64,000 nt of DNA from Excoecaria cochinchinensis (GCA_947683425.1 CANTUQ010000073.1:14365001-14429000); one strand, 5' to 3'; numbered from the stretch's first letter, positions 1 to 11,631 are shown. Notes: a model not told the origin generated them from the letters alone. Program-made: numbers and translations.

Positions 1-1891
1 CGGGAGACCGAAGCCTCAAAAACAGTTTTATTACCCGAAGGTAGCGCGGGAGACCGGAGTCTCAAAACATTTTATCACTACACGAAAGATGACCATCTCG
101 GAGGTCGATCGCTTCGCCCAAACGGGGCGGACAGAACAGCTGCACTCACAAACCCTTCTTAAGCATGCTTAATTATCCTTTACCTTGACACTTCAGGCTC
201 GATAACTCACACTCAAATACACACTGACTACACCAGTCTCAAATCAAAACTCCCACATCAAAGTAATAATTCACTACAATGACACTAGTATAATAAAGGT
301 CAACAAGACATAAACTCAATCATGTACCATGCAATAATGAGAAACCATGCAAAGTAGGACAAGAGAATCACATTCAGAAAATAGGGCAAGTAGGAAGGGC
401 CTCTGTCGCGATCGCAACAGTGTCGCGCTCGCGACAGAGCACGGGGCACCCAATCGCGAGCTCGCGCTAGGAGGCACGCTCGCGACGAAGCACGCACGAC
501 AGACACACACAACCGATATCTGTCGCGCTCGCGACAATATCGCAGTCGCGATAGAGACCAATTCCTTCCTCCTCGCGCGCACGCTCGACAGCACGCTCGC
601 GCGGAGGACTCGACTATCGAGCTCTCTGTCGTGCTCGCGACAGAGGGCTCTCCAGCCATGAGGGACCAATCCACATTCTGTCGCGATCGTGACAGAACTC
701 AAATTTGCCCAGATCTGCACTTTTCCTACTCTCTTCACAACACAACCCTTCAAACATTCATTCAACCATGCACAAACACTTAACTCAAGCCTCTAGTACA
801 TCACGCATCATTCTCAAGGCCACATAAACACATTTTTATACAATAATCAATCATCAATTCATCATGAATGCCATCAAAACTAAACCCAAAATTTCATTAA
901 CATAACATGTTCATGTTCCGAAAACACATACCATCCTCGCTATATCACTAACATTTCATTCAAATTCCTCACATAATAGCCACATGCATTTACCCAAACA
1001 AAAGACTCAAGGTCACTAATGACATGAAATCACAAAATAGAATTGATCCAAGGAGGAATTAGGGAAAAACATAATCCACAAACACAACTCCCAAACCTGG
1101 AAATTGCAGCTTCAAACCGGGCTCCTCACAATCCCACTTTATCTTTACCTTTGCTCTTCCTTCTCTCTTCCAATTCTTGCACAAACTAAATCAAATCAGT
1201 TACTCCATTAACCCAAGAACAAAACCTTATAAAACCCAATCAAAACCGAAGAAGGAGAAAAAGAGGAGAACCCCAAGTAAACTCAGCCACTTACCTCTTA
1301 CAATCCTTCAAGAACTCAGCTCAAAAACTCCAAGAAAACACAAGAGGGGAAGGTTGAGAGCAGAAAATGGTAGCAAGAGAGAGAGAGAGGACGGGAAAGA
1401 AGGGGAAAAGAGGAAGAACTAGCTTCTTCGGGAAGCTAGGCAATTTTTCTGCCCTTCCCTTCCCTCTCTCTTACTTTACCATTAATGCTCACCTACCCTT
1501 GCCAGTTGTCACAATCCTAGAGAATCAAACCATCCACTTTGACTTAACCACTCTTGGCACTATACACTAAACACACACAAGCTTCTCTTACACAAATATC
1601 TCCAATGCACCAAACTTAACTCACACCATAATATTTCTTATAAACCACTTTTCATCGAAGGCACCATGCACGAAAACCACTCAATAAAATCTCTTAGCCC
1701 ACTTACATCCTACTACCATACACTACAAGCACATCATAACATTTCCTTCACTTAACTTATTACTTAATTAATAAATTTCTTAGCAAATAATTCCTTATTA
1801 TCCAAATTTTCCTCTTACTCAAATTACGAAAATACCCTTACTTAACGACTTACCACGCAGATTCCGACCAGGCCCTTTTTAGGTTGTTACA
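1..1891 (-). mobile_element. Partial LTR of an unrelated Ty3/gypsy element (Tekay/Del-like), inserted in T1
   Basis: Read on the minus strand, this stretch begins at 1891 with TGTAACAACC and shares no sequence with the Tat-type LTRs in the rest of the window. Immediately to its right (1892 on) the 3' non-coding region of T1 resumes, because GAAGTCTTGT at 1892 aligns with the TGTAGTCTTGT found at the same place in T6 and T8. The boundary is therefore an insertion point, and GAAGT at 1892-1896 would be the right copy of a 5-bp target duplication. The other end is outside the window. TGTAACA ends are typical of chromovirus (Tekay/Del) LTRs; that family name is an inference. No coding domain is visible. 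The predicted frames here (up to 149 codons) overlap a palindrome-rich stretch and look spurious. It could be a solo LTR or the edge of a full element. Confidence 0.55.
403..694. repeat. Dispersed short palindromes of the TGTCGCG-NN-CGCGACA type
   Basis: At least five copies of a 16-bp inverted repeat lie within about 290 bp: 403-420 (imperfect), 421-436 and 521-536 (both perfect, TGTCGCGCTCGCGACA), 627-642 and 679-694 (one mismatch each). The spacing is irregular, so this is not a simple tandem array. Each copy is CpG-rich and can form a 7-bp stem. The cluster lies inside the minus-strand LTR, in the part expected to be U3 or R. A regulatory role is possible but only inferred. Confidence 0.7.
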
Positions 1892-2734
1892 GAAGTCTTG
1901 TATTTTTTGAAATTAATGCCAAAAAAATGATCATGTTTAATGAAATCAAATTAAAACACATGCATTTATGCAATGATGTGATCAGAGTATTGTACCATGT
2001 GTGATAAAAGTCATATATCTGCCTACCCTCTGCTACTCTCAGCACGCAAACGCTTCAGCCAATTCATCCTGTTATCAAATGTGCAAAATCAAGCTCATAC
2101 AACCATGTCCTAAGACTCCTGAAAGATTCTTGCCAACAGCTTCAGCAATCTGCAAAAAAAAAAAGCCGTTAGAGTGAAAACCGTAACTGGCGCTCTAAGC
2201 AAAAATTAGGCAAAAGGATAGGGTGAAAACTTAAAAACAGGTAGTCTGTCCTTCAAAATAAAAAAAGCCGCTGGATTGGGTTGGGTCCATTCCAGGTAAA
2301 AATAAGGCATAGGGTTATGTGAAAATCCGCAAAGGACGCATCTCCCGCTAAGAAAAGCTAGTGTGAAAATCCACAAGGGATGCACTACCTTTAAATAATG
2401 ACTACAGGTATCAGATGAGAATCTCGCAATCCCAAAGGGCATGAAATTCAAAAGCAGCTTAAAAGGCATCGCCCCTATTGCAAATTGCAGCTAGCCCGGC
2501 TGTCATCTCCAAGTCCACATAGATGAATTCTTACCCTGCATTCCCGCATGACTCATGCATTTCACTTGCATGCTCACTATTTTTCCTGCATATTTTAGTT
2601 TTCCTATTTTGCAGAAAGAGAAATTTGATGCGGACACTGACAAAAGCCGAGTGACGACATCAATCCAAACAACCAACCAAAGACCTCTCAGGAGGCAACC
2701 AGCCAAAACAACATCAATTCAAGCATCAACAAAA
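1892..2734 (+). mobile_element. T1: 3' non-coding region, left part
   Basis: No gene. This aligns with the sequence that follows integrase in T6 (from about 42270) and T8 (from about 61110): first AT-rich spacer with the motif TCATGTTTAATGAAATCA, then the conserved 3' module at about 2160-2395, then a less conserved spacer up to the minisatellite. The coding part and 5' LTR of T1 lie to the left of the window, beyond the inserted Tekay-like LTR. Confidence 0.8.
2160..2395 (+). other. Conserved non-coding 3' module (T1 copy)
   Basis: A block of about 240 bp opens with GCCGTTAGAG and ends near GCACTACCTTTAA. It carries repeated TGAAAAYC motifs, a short hairpin-like CAGGTAGTCTGTCC, and the segment CGCTGGATTGGGTTGGGTCC. 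The same block is present in T2 (7187-7427, minus), T5 (28964-29200), T6 (42544-42780) and T8 (61391-61635). It contains no shared open reading frame. Confidence 0.85.
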
Positions 2735-3095
2735 GACCTTTGAGGAGGCAAATTTCGAAGACCTTTGAGGAGGTAAATTCAGAAGACCTTTGAGGAGGTA
2801 AATTTAGAAGACCTTTGAGGAGGCAAATCCCGAAGACCTTTGAGGAGGCAAATTTCGAAGACCTTTGAGGAGGCAAATCCAGAAGACCTTTGAGGAGGCA
2901 AAAATCCAGAAGACCTTTGAGGAGGCAAAACTAGAAGACCTCTGAGGAGGCAAATCCAGAAGACCTTTGAGGAGGTAGAATCCAGAAGACCTTTGAGAAG
3001 GCAAATTCAGAAGCCCTCTGAGGAGGCAAATCCAGAAGACCTTTGAGGAGGCAAAAATCCAGAAGACCTCTAAGGAGGCAAAACCTGAAGGCCTC
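2735..3095 (+). repeat. T1 3'-region minisatellite, left part (25-27 bp unit)
   Basis: Tandem copies of AAGACCTTTGAGGAGGCAAA plus 5-7 variable bases, about 13 units. The core CCTYTGAGGAGGC contains the small inverted repeat CCTC/GAGG. The array continues at 14285 on the far side of T2. Open frames on either strand here, rich in PPQRS or RRPLRRQ, are products of the repeat and not genes. Confidence 0.95.
3091..3095 (+). repeat. Target-site duplication of T2, left copy (GCCTC)
   Basis: GCCTC directly precedes the T2 terminus TGTGACGCG and recurs at 14285-14289 directly after the other terminus. The duplication lies within the repeat unit of the T1 minisatellite. Confidence 0.9.
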
Positions 3096-5500
3096 TGTGA
3101 CGCGCGCCGGATCCCCGCGGCCGCCCGTTCGACCGCTCGCACGTGGGCGATCGGGGCAATTATGGGTCCGTCAACAGCTTGCGATAAATCGCAAGTGCGT
3201 CTATGTTGGGCAACAAGGAGGTTTCATGGAGTCGCCACCCAATAGAACATTGGGAAAGTTTCTCTCGCCTCGGAGAGCCTAAGACTTGCGCATTTTATCC
3301 ATATTGGGCCATGAGGCCTAGGATTAACGTCTAAGTCTCGTGACACAAGAGGTGTCTTGGAGGATAACCTCTAGCCTCTTGAGCCCAAAGGCCAGAGCAG
3401 GGTTCGGGACTTCTCATTTATTCGTACCTTGATTAATATCATAATTAAGTTTTGAATTCATTGTTTCATCAACTTTCCACACAATGCAATTTTAATTTAA
3501 AGGCGCAATCATTCATATCAAAAGCGGTAAATGTAAGCAAAATCCAAAATAAAGCATTCAAAAATGAATTACAATAACACTAGGAGCGGAATACAACTCC
3601 CATTTATAAAAGTGAAATACATGCATAAAACGGGTTATTCATTAATAGTGAGAACATTGGTCCTCGCATGCATATTTATTATGAAAAAGTTTTGATGTGA
3701 TGATTTATTTGGGTATGAAAAACTAGGACATTGGTCCCCTTTTATTTAGAAAAAATGTCAAGTTAATTAATAGAAACGTTTTTGTGATTTTCTTTTTAGC
3801 GTGCCTAAATAAAGAATTTTACAAGAAAATTATATGGCAAAATTAAATAAAATATTACAAACCAAACGAGCCTTTTTGGACCTCCCGATGTGCTCGCAAA
3901 AACGCCCAAGCAAAAAATGAGTTTAGACATAAAAACAAAATACAAATAAAATAATGTTAGTGATTAAATCAATTAAACCAATTAAACATACAAAATAATG
4001 AGTAACAAATTAAAATAAAATAAGATGGTAAGAAAAGAATGATAATGGAATCAAAAATATTAACAAACCAAAATAAAATGAGAAACATGGATTATGTGTG
4101 ATAAATGATTAAATGATGTGATGAAAATAAAATAAAACATGTTAATTAATTAGTACATGAAAATATACACATGATGAAAAATGATGAAAAGTGAAAAATA
4201 ATAAATAAATAAATCATAATAAATCAATCATGTAACAATGATAAAAAGAATAATAAAAATTAGTAAACAAAAGAATGATGAAAATAATAATGATATATAA
4301 CAAGGTTAATTGATGTGTTCATAATTAATACAAACTATTTACATGGCAAAAAGATTAATTTAAATTAATTAATTATTTGCATGTTAAAAATAATGAGGAA
4401 TCAAAATAAATTATTTACATGTTAGGAATTAAAAAAACAATATTCACATGAATAAAAATCAAATCATATATAAATAATTAAATGGAACAAATATAAAATC
4501 AATAAAACAAATGAATAGATGGAAACAATAAATAAATCAATAAAAACAATATAATATACATGAATAAATTAAATAAAATAAAATAAAAATAGAAATGGAG
4601 CCAAGAATATTTACCCTCAGAATATTGGATTTGATGAAGGAAAAGTGATGATTTTCCGGAGAATTGCTTGAAAGAATAATTTAGCAATTAAATTAATTCT
4701 CTTTGCTTATGGAGAAAACAAAGGAATTGATTTGTATGCTTAAGATTAAAAAGAAATTGATGTCAAAATGATGATTAATTTCTTGTGTTTATGGAGGAAA
4801 AACAAAGAAATTAATTGGAATAATTAACAATTGAAAATTGATCTTTCAATTTCAATTAAACCTTATTAATTAAAAAGAGAAATCTGAAAATGTTTAGAAG
4901 AAAAAATCAAAGAGGAAGAGAAATGCTGGAAATTCTGATGTAAAAAAATAGTAGTGGAGGCCCCCCTTTTTTGATTCATCCTAAAGTATTTAAAGAATAG
5001 AAAATGTTGCCCTAATTTAATTAAGGAAAACAAACCTAATTTTATTTAAATTCCTTTATTTTTGGGGATAAAATCAAGTTTTATTAATTAATAATCTATA
5101 AAAAATATTTTGGAATTTTATTTGAAGTCAAAAACCCTTAATTTTGGGATAAAAACGGATTTTTGGGTGAAAAAATCGAAAAAAAAGGCTGAAAAAATGG
5201 AAAATAGGGTAGCAGACCCTATACCGACGGCCAGAAGCCCGTCGCTAGAGGGACGCCGCCCGTCGCTATAGAGCGACGGGGACTCACGCGGAGAGGCGCG
5301 CAAAATCCGTGCGGAGCTCGGGCGGGAATCGCGCGCAGAGGCACGCGGTGCGGCGCGCAGCGCGCGACGCTGCGCGTCGCCAAATCGCTCCCAGCGCGCT
5401 GGGCGCCTGGGCGTCTGCGTGCTGGGCGCCTGGCGCCTGCGAGCTGGGCGCCAGCGCGCCTGCGCGCTGCCGCGCCCGACACTCGCTGTCCGAAAATTTT

Positions 5501-5531
<31 letters not shown>

Positions 5532-5750
5532 TCTATTTTTTAAATTTTAAATTGACTAAAAACACCCTAAATTTAAGCCCGCATTTTTCAAAATTAATTA
5601 ATTTTTAAATCTTTTTTATTATTTTTTAATTTTTCACTCTAAAATGCAAATTTGATGAGAAAACCATCACTTTTAACCTTTTAAGCCTGTGAAGGCAATT
5701 ATCATCATTGGGTAATCCTGATCAAGGCTACTCGGGACCCGGTGTCTACA
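3096..5750 (-). mobile_element. T2 3' LTR
   Basis: A 2655-bp LTR. On the minus strand it starts TGTAGACACCGGGTCCCGAG at 5750 and ends GGCGCGCGTCACA at 3096. Landmarks in transcription order are: a GC-rich island (about 5480-5219); the donor-like GAGGGTAA (ACCCTC at 4613-4618 on plus); a long AT-rich stretch; CCAAT-centred hairpins at 3725-3740 and 3650-3665; the GGAATACAACTCCC hairpin near 3590; and a primer-site-like TGGCGACTCCA at 3227-3237. Confidence 0.95.
5219..5480 (-). other. GC-rich hairpin-prone island in T2 3' LTR
   Basis: About 260 bp of very GC-rich sequence in otherwise AT-rich LTR. It contains the self-complementary CCCGTCGCTATAGAGCGACGGG (5258-5279) and repeated CTGGGCGCC words. 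Such an island occurs at the same relative place, a few hundred bp from the 5' end, in every Tat LTR of the window, but its sequence differs between copies. Open frames in it are composition artefacts. Confidence 0.8.
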
Positions 5751-5775
5751 GTTGCCCCCAATTTTGGAGAGGCTA
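5751..5775 (-). other. T2 polypurine tract region
   Basis: On the minus strand CCAAAATTGGGGGCAAC abuts the LTR start. The tract is short (GGGGG followed by CAAC) for a Ty3/gypsy plus-strand primer. The same sequence precedes the 3' LTRs of T1, T5, T6 and T8. Confidence 0.7.
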
Positions 5776-5889
5776 GTGCATGGGTGCCTAGGTGATCCAA
5801 AATTCAGGAAAAGGAAAGAAACGCGTACCTGAGGCGTCGATCTTCCTGCTTGATGGAGTTATGATGATAGCTGTTGCTGTCTTTTGGTT

Positions 5890-6195
5890 GTAACAGGTAA
5901 TGCCGTGGTCGTGCTAACCTCTTGTGGGTAGTGCCGCCATCGTGCTAACCTATGTGAATTGGTAGTGCCGTGGTCGTGCTAACCTCTTGTGGGTTGTGCC
6001 GCCATCGTGCTAACCGCTGTGAATTGGTAGTGCCGTGGTCGTGCCAACCTCTTGTGGGTTGTGCCGCCATCGTGCTAACCGCTGTGAATTTTGGTAGTGT
6101 CGTGGTCATGCCAACCTCTTGTGGGTTGTGCCGCCATCGTGCTAACCGCTGTGAATTTGTAGTACCGTGGTCGTGCCAACCTCTTGTGGGTTGAA
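5890..6195 (-). repeat. T2 3'-region tandem array 1
   Basis: Alternating half-units on the plus strand: GTAGTGCCGTGGTCGTGCTA-ACCTCTTGTGG and TTGTGCCGCCATCGTGCTA-ACCGCTGTGAATTG. Together they make a higher-order unit of roughly 65 bp present about four and a half times. No counterpart is seen in the other elements here. The 74-codon open frame across it is a repeat artefact. Confidence 0.85.
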
Positions 6196-6204
6196 GTGGT
6201 GCTA

Positions 6205-6830
6205 TCTGTGAGCCCTTCGATTGATTGCCCCCTGAGAAGTCTTCGTTTCATCGATCGTTTGCCCCCTGAGAGGTCTTCAGTTAGCTGCTCCCTGAGAAGT
6301 CTTCGGTTTATTGCCCCCTGAGAGGTCTTCGGTTTGCTGCTCCCTGAGAAGTCTTCGGTTTGCTGCTCCCTGAGAAGTCTTCGGTTTACTTATCGTTTGC
6401 CCCCTGAGAGGTCTTCAGTTCATTGCCCCTTGAAAGGTCTTCAGTTTGCTGCTCCCTGAGAAGGCTTCGGTTTATTGATCATTTGCCCCCTGAGAGGTCT
6501 TTAGTTTGCTGCTCCCTGAGAAGGCTTCGGTTTATTGATCATTTGCCCCCTGAGAGGTCTTCGGTTTTCTGCTCCCTGAGAAGTCTTCGGTTTTCTGCTC
6601 CCTGAGAAGTCTTCGGTTTGCTGCTCCCTGAGAAGTCTTCGATTTTCTGCTCCCTGATTTGCTGCTCCCTGAGAAGTCTTCGATTTTCTGCTCCCTGAGA
6701 AGTCTTCGGTTTTCTGCTCCCTGAGAAGTCTTCGATTTTCTGCTCCCTGAGAAGTCTTCGGTTTGCTGCTCCCTGGGAAGTCTTTGGTTTATTGATCGTT
6801 TGCCCCCTGAGAGGTCTTCGGATGGTGCTT
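6205..6830 (-). repeat. T2 3'-region tandem array 2 (related to the T1/T5 minisatellite)
   Basis: About 25 units of TTGCCCCCTGAGAGGTCTTCGG or CTGCTCCCTGAGAAGTCTTCGG. Read on the minus strand they become AAGACCTCTCAGGGGGCAAA, clearly the same family as the arrays in T1 (AAGACCTTTGAGGAGGCAAA) and T5. Two sub-variants (GCCCCCTGAGAGG and GCTCCCTGAGAAG) are interspersed, which indicates repeated unit-level amplification. Confidence 0.9.
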
Positions 6831-8097
6831 GGATTGATGATTAAGCTGGTATGTGGATTGATGATTTGATCAATGTCTAGATTGATGAATGAGTTGAGGT
6901 TTTGATTGATGATTTGACCGATGTCATCACTCGGCTTTTGTCGGTATCCGCCTCAAGTCTCTCTTTCTGCAAAATAAGGAAACTAAACTATGCAAAAATG
7001 GTGAGCATGCAAGTGAAATGCATGAGTAATGCAGGAATGCAGGATAAAAATTCATCTATGTGAACTTGAAGATGATGCCGGGCTAGCTGCGATTTGCGAT
7101 ATAATTGATGCCTTTTGAGCTGCTTTTGAATTTCATGCCCTTTGGGATTGCGAGATTCTCATCCGGTACCTGTAGTCATTAATTGAAGGTAGTGTGTCCC
7201 TTGTGGATTTTCACACTAGCTTTTCTTAGTGGGAGATGCGTCCTTTGTGGATTTTCACATAACCCTGTGCCTTATTTTTTTTGCCTGGAATGGACCCAAC
7301 CCAATCCAGCGGCTTTTCTCTTTCTTCTTTTTTTGAAGGACAGACTGCCTGTTTTCAGGTTTTCACCCTATCCTTTCGCCTAGTTTTTGCTTAGAGCGCC
7401 AGTTACGGTTTTCACTCTAACGGCTTTATTTCTTTTTTTTTTTTAATTTTTTTTTTAGACGATTTTAAAAATTAGAACTATTGTCAAGGCTTCCTCAGTA
7501 TCTTGTCTTCGGCTTTCACTCCTGAGTACCACAGCCCCTGGACACAATTGCTTTCCCAAAATTGTCATATTGTGGGTCAGAGACTACATCCTTGCTTCCA
7601 TAAGTGCCTGCGAAAAAAAAAGGATACATAACCTCGCGGTAGATAATAAAACTCAACGGCTTGGGTATCTGGTCGGCGAGAGTAGAAGCAAATTATAGCC
7701 AGTTAGATTTTATACACTCAATAATGAATGACATCTTTCTTTTTATAAAAGAACTAGGAAATGATGAGTTAAAACTACTTCTGCTTTATGCATTTGCAAA
7801 AATTGTGTGCATTTTGGTATGATTTCTCCGTACATGATCACCATTTAACATAGATTCAAAATGCAAAATTACGTTTAATCTCAGAATGGATCTTGAAAGC
7901 ATTAGACTCCTGTTTCCAATCAGCCCTCTCGGGTTTTCCTGATTGGATATTTTCTCTCGAGCCTCTAATTTTTGACCAGAGTGCCTTTTTTCGGTTTTCA
8001 CCCTGACGAGGCGCCCAATTTTAGCAAGGCCGCCTTTTTTCGGTTTTCGACTCGCGGGGCATTTATTCTCTTCTCTTTTTTTTTTTTAGTCTTTACC
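6831..8097 (-). mobile_element. T2 3' non-coding region including the conserved module
   Basis: No gene. On the minus strand this runs from the end of the integrase remnant (8098) through spacer and the conserved 3' module (7427 down to 7187) to the minisatellite. The sequence at 7972-8060 carries the motif GGTGAAAACCGAAAAAAGGC that also follows integrase in T6 and T8. A T-rich run lies at 7428-7460. Confidence 0.8.
7187..7427 (-). other. Conserved non-coding 3' module (T2 copy)
   Basis: Minus-strand copy of the roughly 240-bp module, from GCCGTTAGAGTGAAAACCGT (7427) to GGGACACACTACC. The TGAAAAYC words, the GGCAGTCTGTCC hairpin and the TGGATTGGGTTGGGTCCATT segment are all recognisable. Open frames on this strand are not conserved between copies. 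Confidence 0.85.
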
Positions 8098-9240
8098 ATG
8101 GACCTTCTCGGGTTTGTTGAGGTTGACTGCTTCATCGAACTTGCTTCCTTTACTGTTTGTCGAAATGCTGCTTCCTGGGATAATGACTTTTCAAGAACAA
8201 ACAAGTCTTCGTTTGCTGGCCTAAACTTACTTCGTTCATCTGGAATACTTGGTCTTATTTTCCTGAATACCAAATCTCACTATTTTCAGTAGGTGCTTTC
8301 TGACTTTCTTCCCGAATGATTAAGTAAATTATTTGCAATAGTAATCCCATAACCTATTTTGGTCTGATGTGCTTAGCTGCTGCAAAACTGTTTCTATGAC
8401 TGTCCCAATATCGTCTGATGTGTTTAACCGCTGTAGCATCGTTCCCATGATTGCCCTTTAAGATTTAAGTGCTTCGACATGTATTGCTTTTACCCCATGC
8501 CTCGAGGAATAAAGTGTGATACGTGTAAAGATTTTTGATTGCAAGCCCCTGCATGGGTCTCCTTCATAATCTTCTTGGCCTTTTCCTATCTAGCATCTCA
8601 ACTGCATGTCATTAGCTTTCCTCTCGTACTGCACATCCTTTACATGAATGAACTGGATGGATAACTTGCGAATCAGTCTTCTGGTTCCTTTCAGTAGCCA
8701 AATAGAGTGACAAGGTGCAGGTATGTGTATACCCGCGAGATTTGGATAAAGCTTGGCCGCAAATTTTTCCTTCTTTTAGCAAGCTTTGCTCAAATCCTGA
8801 AGTTTACACATACACGCACTTTTCTTTTTAACCATCGGGATGCCATTGGCCAACCTAGTTTGGCGTTGTGTTTCAAAAAGAAATTAGGTCTTGTTTCTAC
8901 TTGCGGATCTCTCCTTTCAACCATTTCTACCCACTTGGGCTTGAGTCTTCTGAGCTTCTGTGGCACCTGTCCATGATTTTGGCATAGCATGCTTAGTGGC
9001 TTCATAATCATCTTCTACCATGTCTTCACTGGTCCAGGCAAAGACTTTTTTATTTCATTTTTTTTATTCTCTCAAGTTTCAATCTCTCTTCAAGAGTCAT
9101 AACATATGCTATCAAGATTTTCTTTGGGTTCTCCCAAGTTCTGGGATTAAACGAAATAGCATTAATTGAATAAATGTCAATCATGATTATGCACAGTGAA
9201 ATCACAAGAAACATCACACAAATAAACAAAAACACAAAAG
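8098..9240 (-). pseudogene. T2 pol remnant: pre-RT, RT start and integrase ends
   Basis: Degenerate pieces of pol lie in collapsed order. 9235-9050 matches the pre-RT linker (NPRTWENPKKILIA and EERLKLERIKK versus T8 LRTLENPKEILIA and EERLKFERILKK). 9011-8770 matches the RT start (QKLRRLKPKWVE, KRKVRVCVNFR, then a stop and AKLA, compared with VRVCVDYRDMNKAC). About 8700-8540 resembles the region before and within the integrase zinc finger (a match to GAGGTTCATGCCGGAGTCTGC). 8290-8098 is the integrase C-terminus (VFRKIRPSIPDERSKFRP; the end reads KFDEAVNLNKPEKVHG in another frame). The catalytic RT core, both RNases H and the integrase DDE core are gone. It is not functional. Confidence 0.8.
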
Positions 9241-9366
9241 CATTCCTTTTATTTCATAAAAGTAGAGTTAAAACATCATCATTAGATAGTTCAAAAATAA
9301 ATAGAGCATCTAAATAGCTAACATCTTTTCTTTCTCGCCAACATGGATGCTGTAGCCAATAGTCTA

Positions 9367-10704
9367 TCACCCCCGAGAACCATTCTCTTGCCCCATCCTT
9401 TCCTCATCAATGAGACCTTGAATAAGCTTTTTTAGAATTCGGCATCTATCAGTCTTATGCCCAGTATGCTGATGGTAGGCACAATACAAATTCGATCGGT
9501 GACTAGGGAATCCTTGGCTCTTGGCAGGTCTTGCAGGTTTCGGTTGTAGTTTCCCTTTATCGATGAAATAGAAAAGGAGCTCAGATAAAGGCTTTTCACA
9601 AATGGTATAAGAGCCTTGAGTAGTTCCTATGTTCGGAACCTTAGTAGTCCCAACACCCCCCACGCTGTTATCGTCGAGACTTGAGCTTTCCTGATTATTA
9701 CCCTCAATGACGTTGCCCCCTCCTTCAAGGGCGACCGGTTGCTTGCCAATAACAAGGTCCTGTACATGAAACTTTGGGGTTTGGCTATCACTCCTCAGAT
9801 ATCTAGCGTGCTGACGACATTTCCTATGCCCTCAATTTCTGGCTGGGTTAGCTAACCATGAGCGCAGGTCCCCATCCCCTACTTGAGGAAAAGATTCGTC
9901 CATGCTGAGATGACCTTTTTGAGTTGTTCTAACCGTTGATGCTTCCTTTATCCCTTGAGTGCCGGCACAGATGTCACACCTATCCGGTTGACTCCCATTC
10001 TTTAGGTCCATAGAGACTTCCTCCCGGGCGGCCAGGGTAATTGCAAGTTTAGACTTTGAAATTTCTTCTTCGAGGACATCCATCCTTCTCTTCAGGCCCC
10101 GTGTCACTGCTAGAAGGTCATTCTCTGAAATATGCCCTTTACCTTTTCGCTCGGGTGACATAGCAGCGGGTGACTCTCCTTTAGGTCCATTTGGTGGTAG
10201 GTGCACTCCCTTAGGCGAATCATACTCTTCTTGCAATTTGGTAAGAGCAGCAAACTGTTGTCCAGTAGGTGGCACCACAATTAAATTCTCCATAATAGCC
10301 ATGGTCTGAGTTTTACAATTTTTAACCCCTCGTTCTATCTCCTTTACTGTACTATCCTCTCCCTCGGGTACTTCATTCATGATAGTCCATGGAATTATTG
10401 GTCCATCCTCTTCCTCTCCCATGATATCACCCTTCACATCAAGGGTCTTCTTGTGCTCAATAAGTGTTATTGCTCTGAGTTCAAAATCTGGCTGTTGTAC
10501 TGTAGTGAATGCTATAGGAGTCTCTTCCTTGACAGGCGATTCAAACGGTTTAACAGAAAGGGCTGTAGGCAGTTGCTTGAAAATTGATGCTACTTGAGAG
10601 GCGATATTTTCCATCATGGTTAACATCTTCCTCTCAAAATCGTCGAGCCTCTTATTTAGGTCCTGTATTGTCAAAGCACCAGTCTCCCGTGGTAATTCTG
10701 CCAT
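9367..10704 (-). pseudogene. gag: T2 Gag variant lacking the capsid core, one in-frame stop
   Basis: A single frame runs from ATG at 10704 to 9367, about 445 codons, broken once by TGA at 9834-9832. The start is chosen as the first ATG after the predicted splice acceptor; an in-frame ATG at 10875 lies upstream of that acceptor. The N-terminus (MAELPRETGALTIQDLNKRL and an EFERKM-like coiled coil) matches T5 Gag. The acidic stretch near EEEDGPIIPW also matches T5. The retrotransposon-gag core (PKFDGTSDP through YLTRWRNRV in T5, T6 and T8) is absent. In its place is a lysine/glutamate-rich segment with VLEEEISKSKLAI, also seen in T7 as DLKEEIVKSKLAT. The C-terminus keeps the zinc-knuckle-like YCAYHQHTGHKTDRC. 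Confidence 0.8.
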
Positions 10705-11612
10705 TGATAATTTTAGAGAGGACTCACGGGATGAGAGTAGCTCAGAATCCCCGTCAGACACAAATTCTAGCAACTCGGAGAGCAAATTTGTCCTTACTAG
10801 CCGACTGTCTGAACCTTTAGTCCACTTAGATGAATCTATAATGGCTAAAAAAATTATATTGTTAGAATGATGCATGAATTACATATACAATGCATGATAG
10901 TGAGCTATGCAACATTTACAATCACATGCAAGCAAGTAAATCCTTCCAACCTTATTACTCCCACACACGAGGTAATGCGATCTCTTTCCTAGTTGGGCTT
11001 AATCCATGGGTTAGCGGGGAACCCAATGGATGCGTATGGTGCTCGGTGTAAAACCGTCATCATAACATCTCTTATCTAATGTGCAAGCACATGGGTTATG
11101 ATCATTATGTATTTAGGCAGCCCGAACAAGTTGACATGGGCCTATCGGGGCATGAAAGCCTTTGATTAGGTGACCAATCAAATTATTTGGGTTTGTCCAA
11201 TATAAAATGATCCATATAGCAAGCAAGGTATTACGGTTCATATCACCTAAGGGAAGTATCTATTGCCATTACATGAGCTTTGGTCAAAGGGTGGTGTTAC
11301 TTTAGGGCTACCCAAGCATGATCCCTGCCGACGGGTCTAGCTCATCACGAGCGTAACGACCGATCGGGTCACCATTTAATATACCATGATGGTACGAGGC
11401 TTGGGCTGGTGATTATCCTTAACACTTCCCTAAATTGAGTGAAAATAGGGTCGTGCTTCGGGAACGCACCGGGGCTAAAAGAGGGACCAAACTAGCATAG
11501 ATCTAAGGCTCTAATGAGATGCAATGCAGTTTTGAAAGAAGATGAAATTTTTAAATTAAAACTCAATTATGATTTTTAATCAAGGTACTTTCGAATCGAA
11601 GTCTCGAGTATG
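10705..11612 (-). mobile_element. T2 5' leader with predicted splice acceptor
   Basis: Non-coding leader between the primer binding site and gag. It contains the block shared by all leaders (CCGATCGGTCGTTACGCTCG and TGGGTAGCCCTAAAGTAACA, read on minus). At its end, on minus, ATTCTAACAATATAATTTTT runs into TTTTAG|CC with the AG at 10846-10845. This looks like a branch point, a pyrimidine tract and a 3' splice site. No open frame is conserved upstream of it, and the leader contains many ATGs. Confidence 0.75.
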
Positions 11613-11630
11613 TCCCCAGTGGAGTCGCCA
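11613..11630 (-). other. T2 primer binding site (tRNA-Arg type)
   Basis: On minus this reads TGGCGACTCCACTGGGGA, starting one base after the LTR end. Plant tRNA-Arg(ACG) ends in CCCAGCGGAGTCG plus CCA; the complement TGGCGACTCCGCTGGG matches except for A for G at one place. The first ten bases match perfectly. Confidence 0.85.
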
Positions 11631-11631
11631 C

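Noticed and set aside
1177..1570. Lysine/arginine-rich open frames at 1177-1422 and 1367-1570
   Set aside because: They lie in the minus-strand LTR in a purine-rich (GAGAGAGA) stretch; no domain is recognised and composition explains them.
10705..10875. Gag start at the upstream ATG 10875 in T2 (and 25561 in T5)
   Set aside because: In T8 the corresponding ATG is out of frame with gag, and in all copies it precedes the predicted splice acceptor. The downstream ATG is the first one after the acceptor in T2, T5 and T8. The choice remains unproven.
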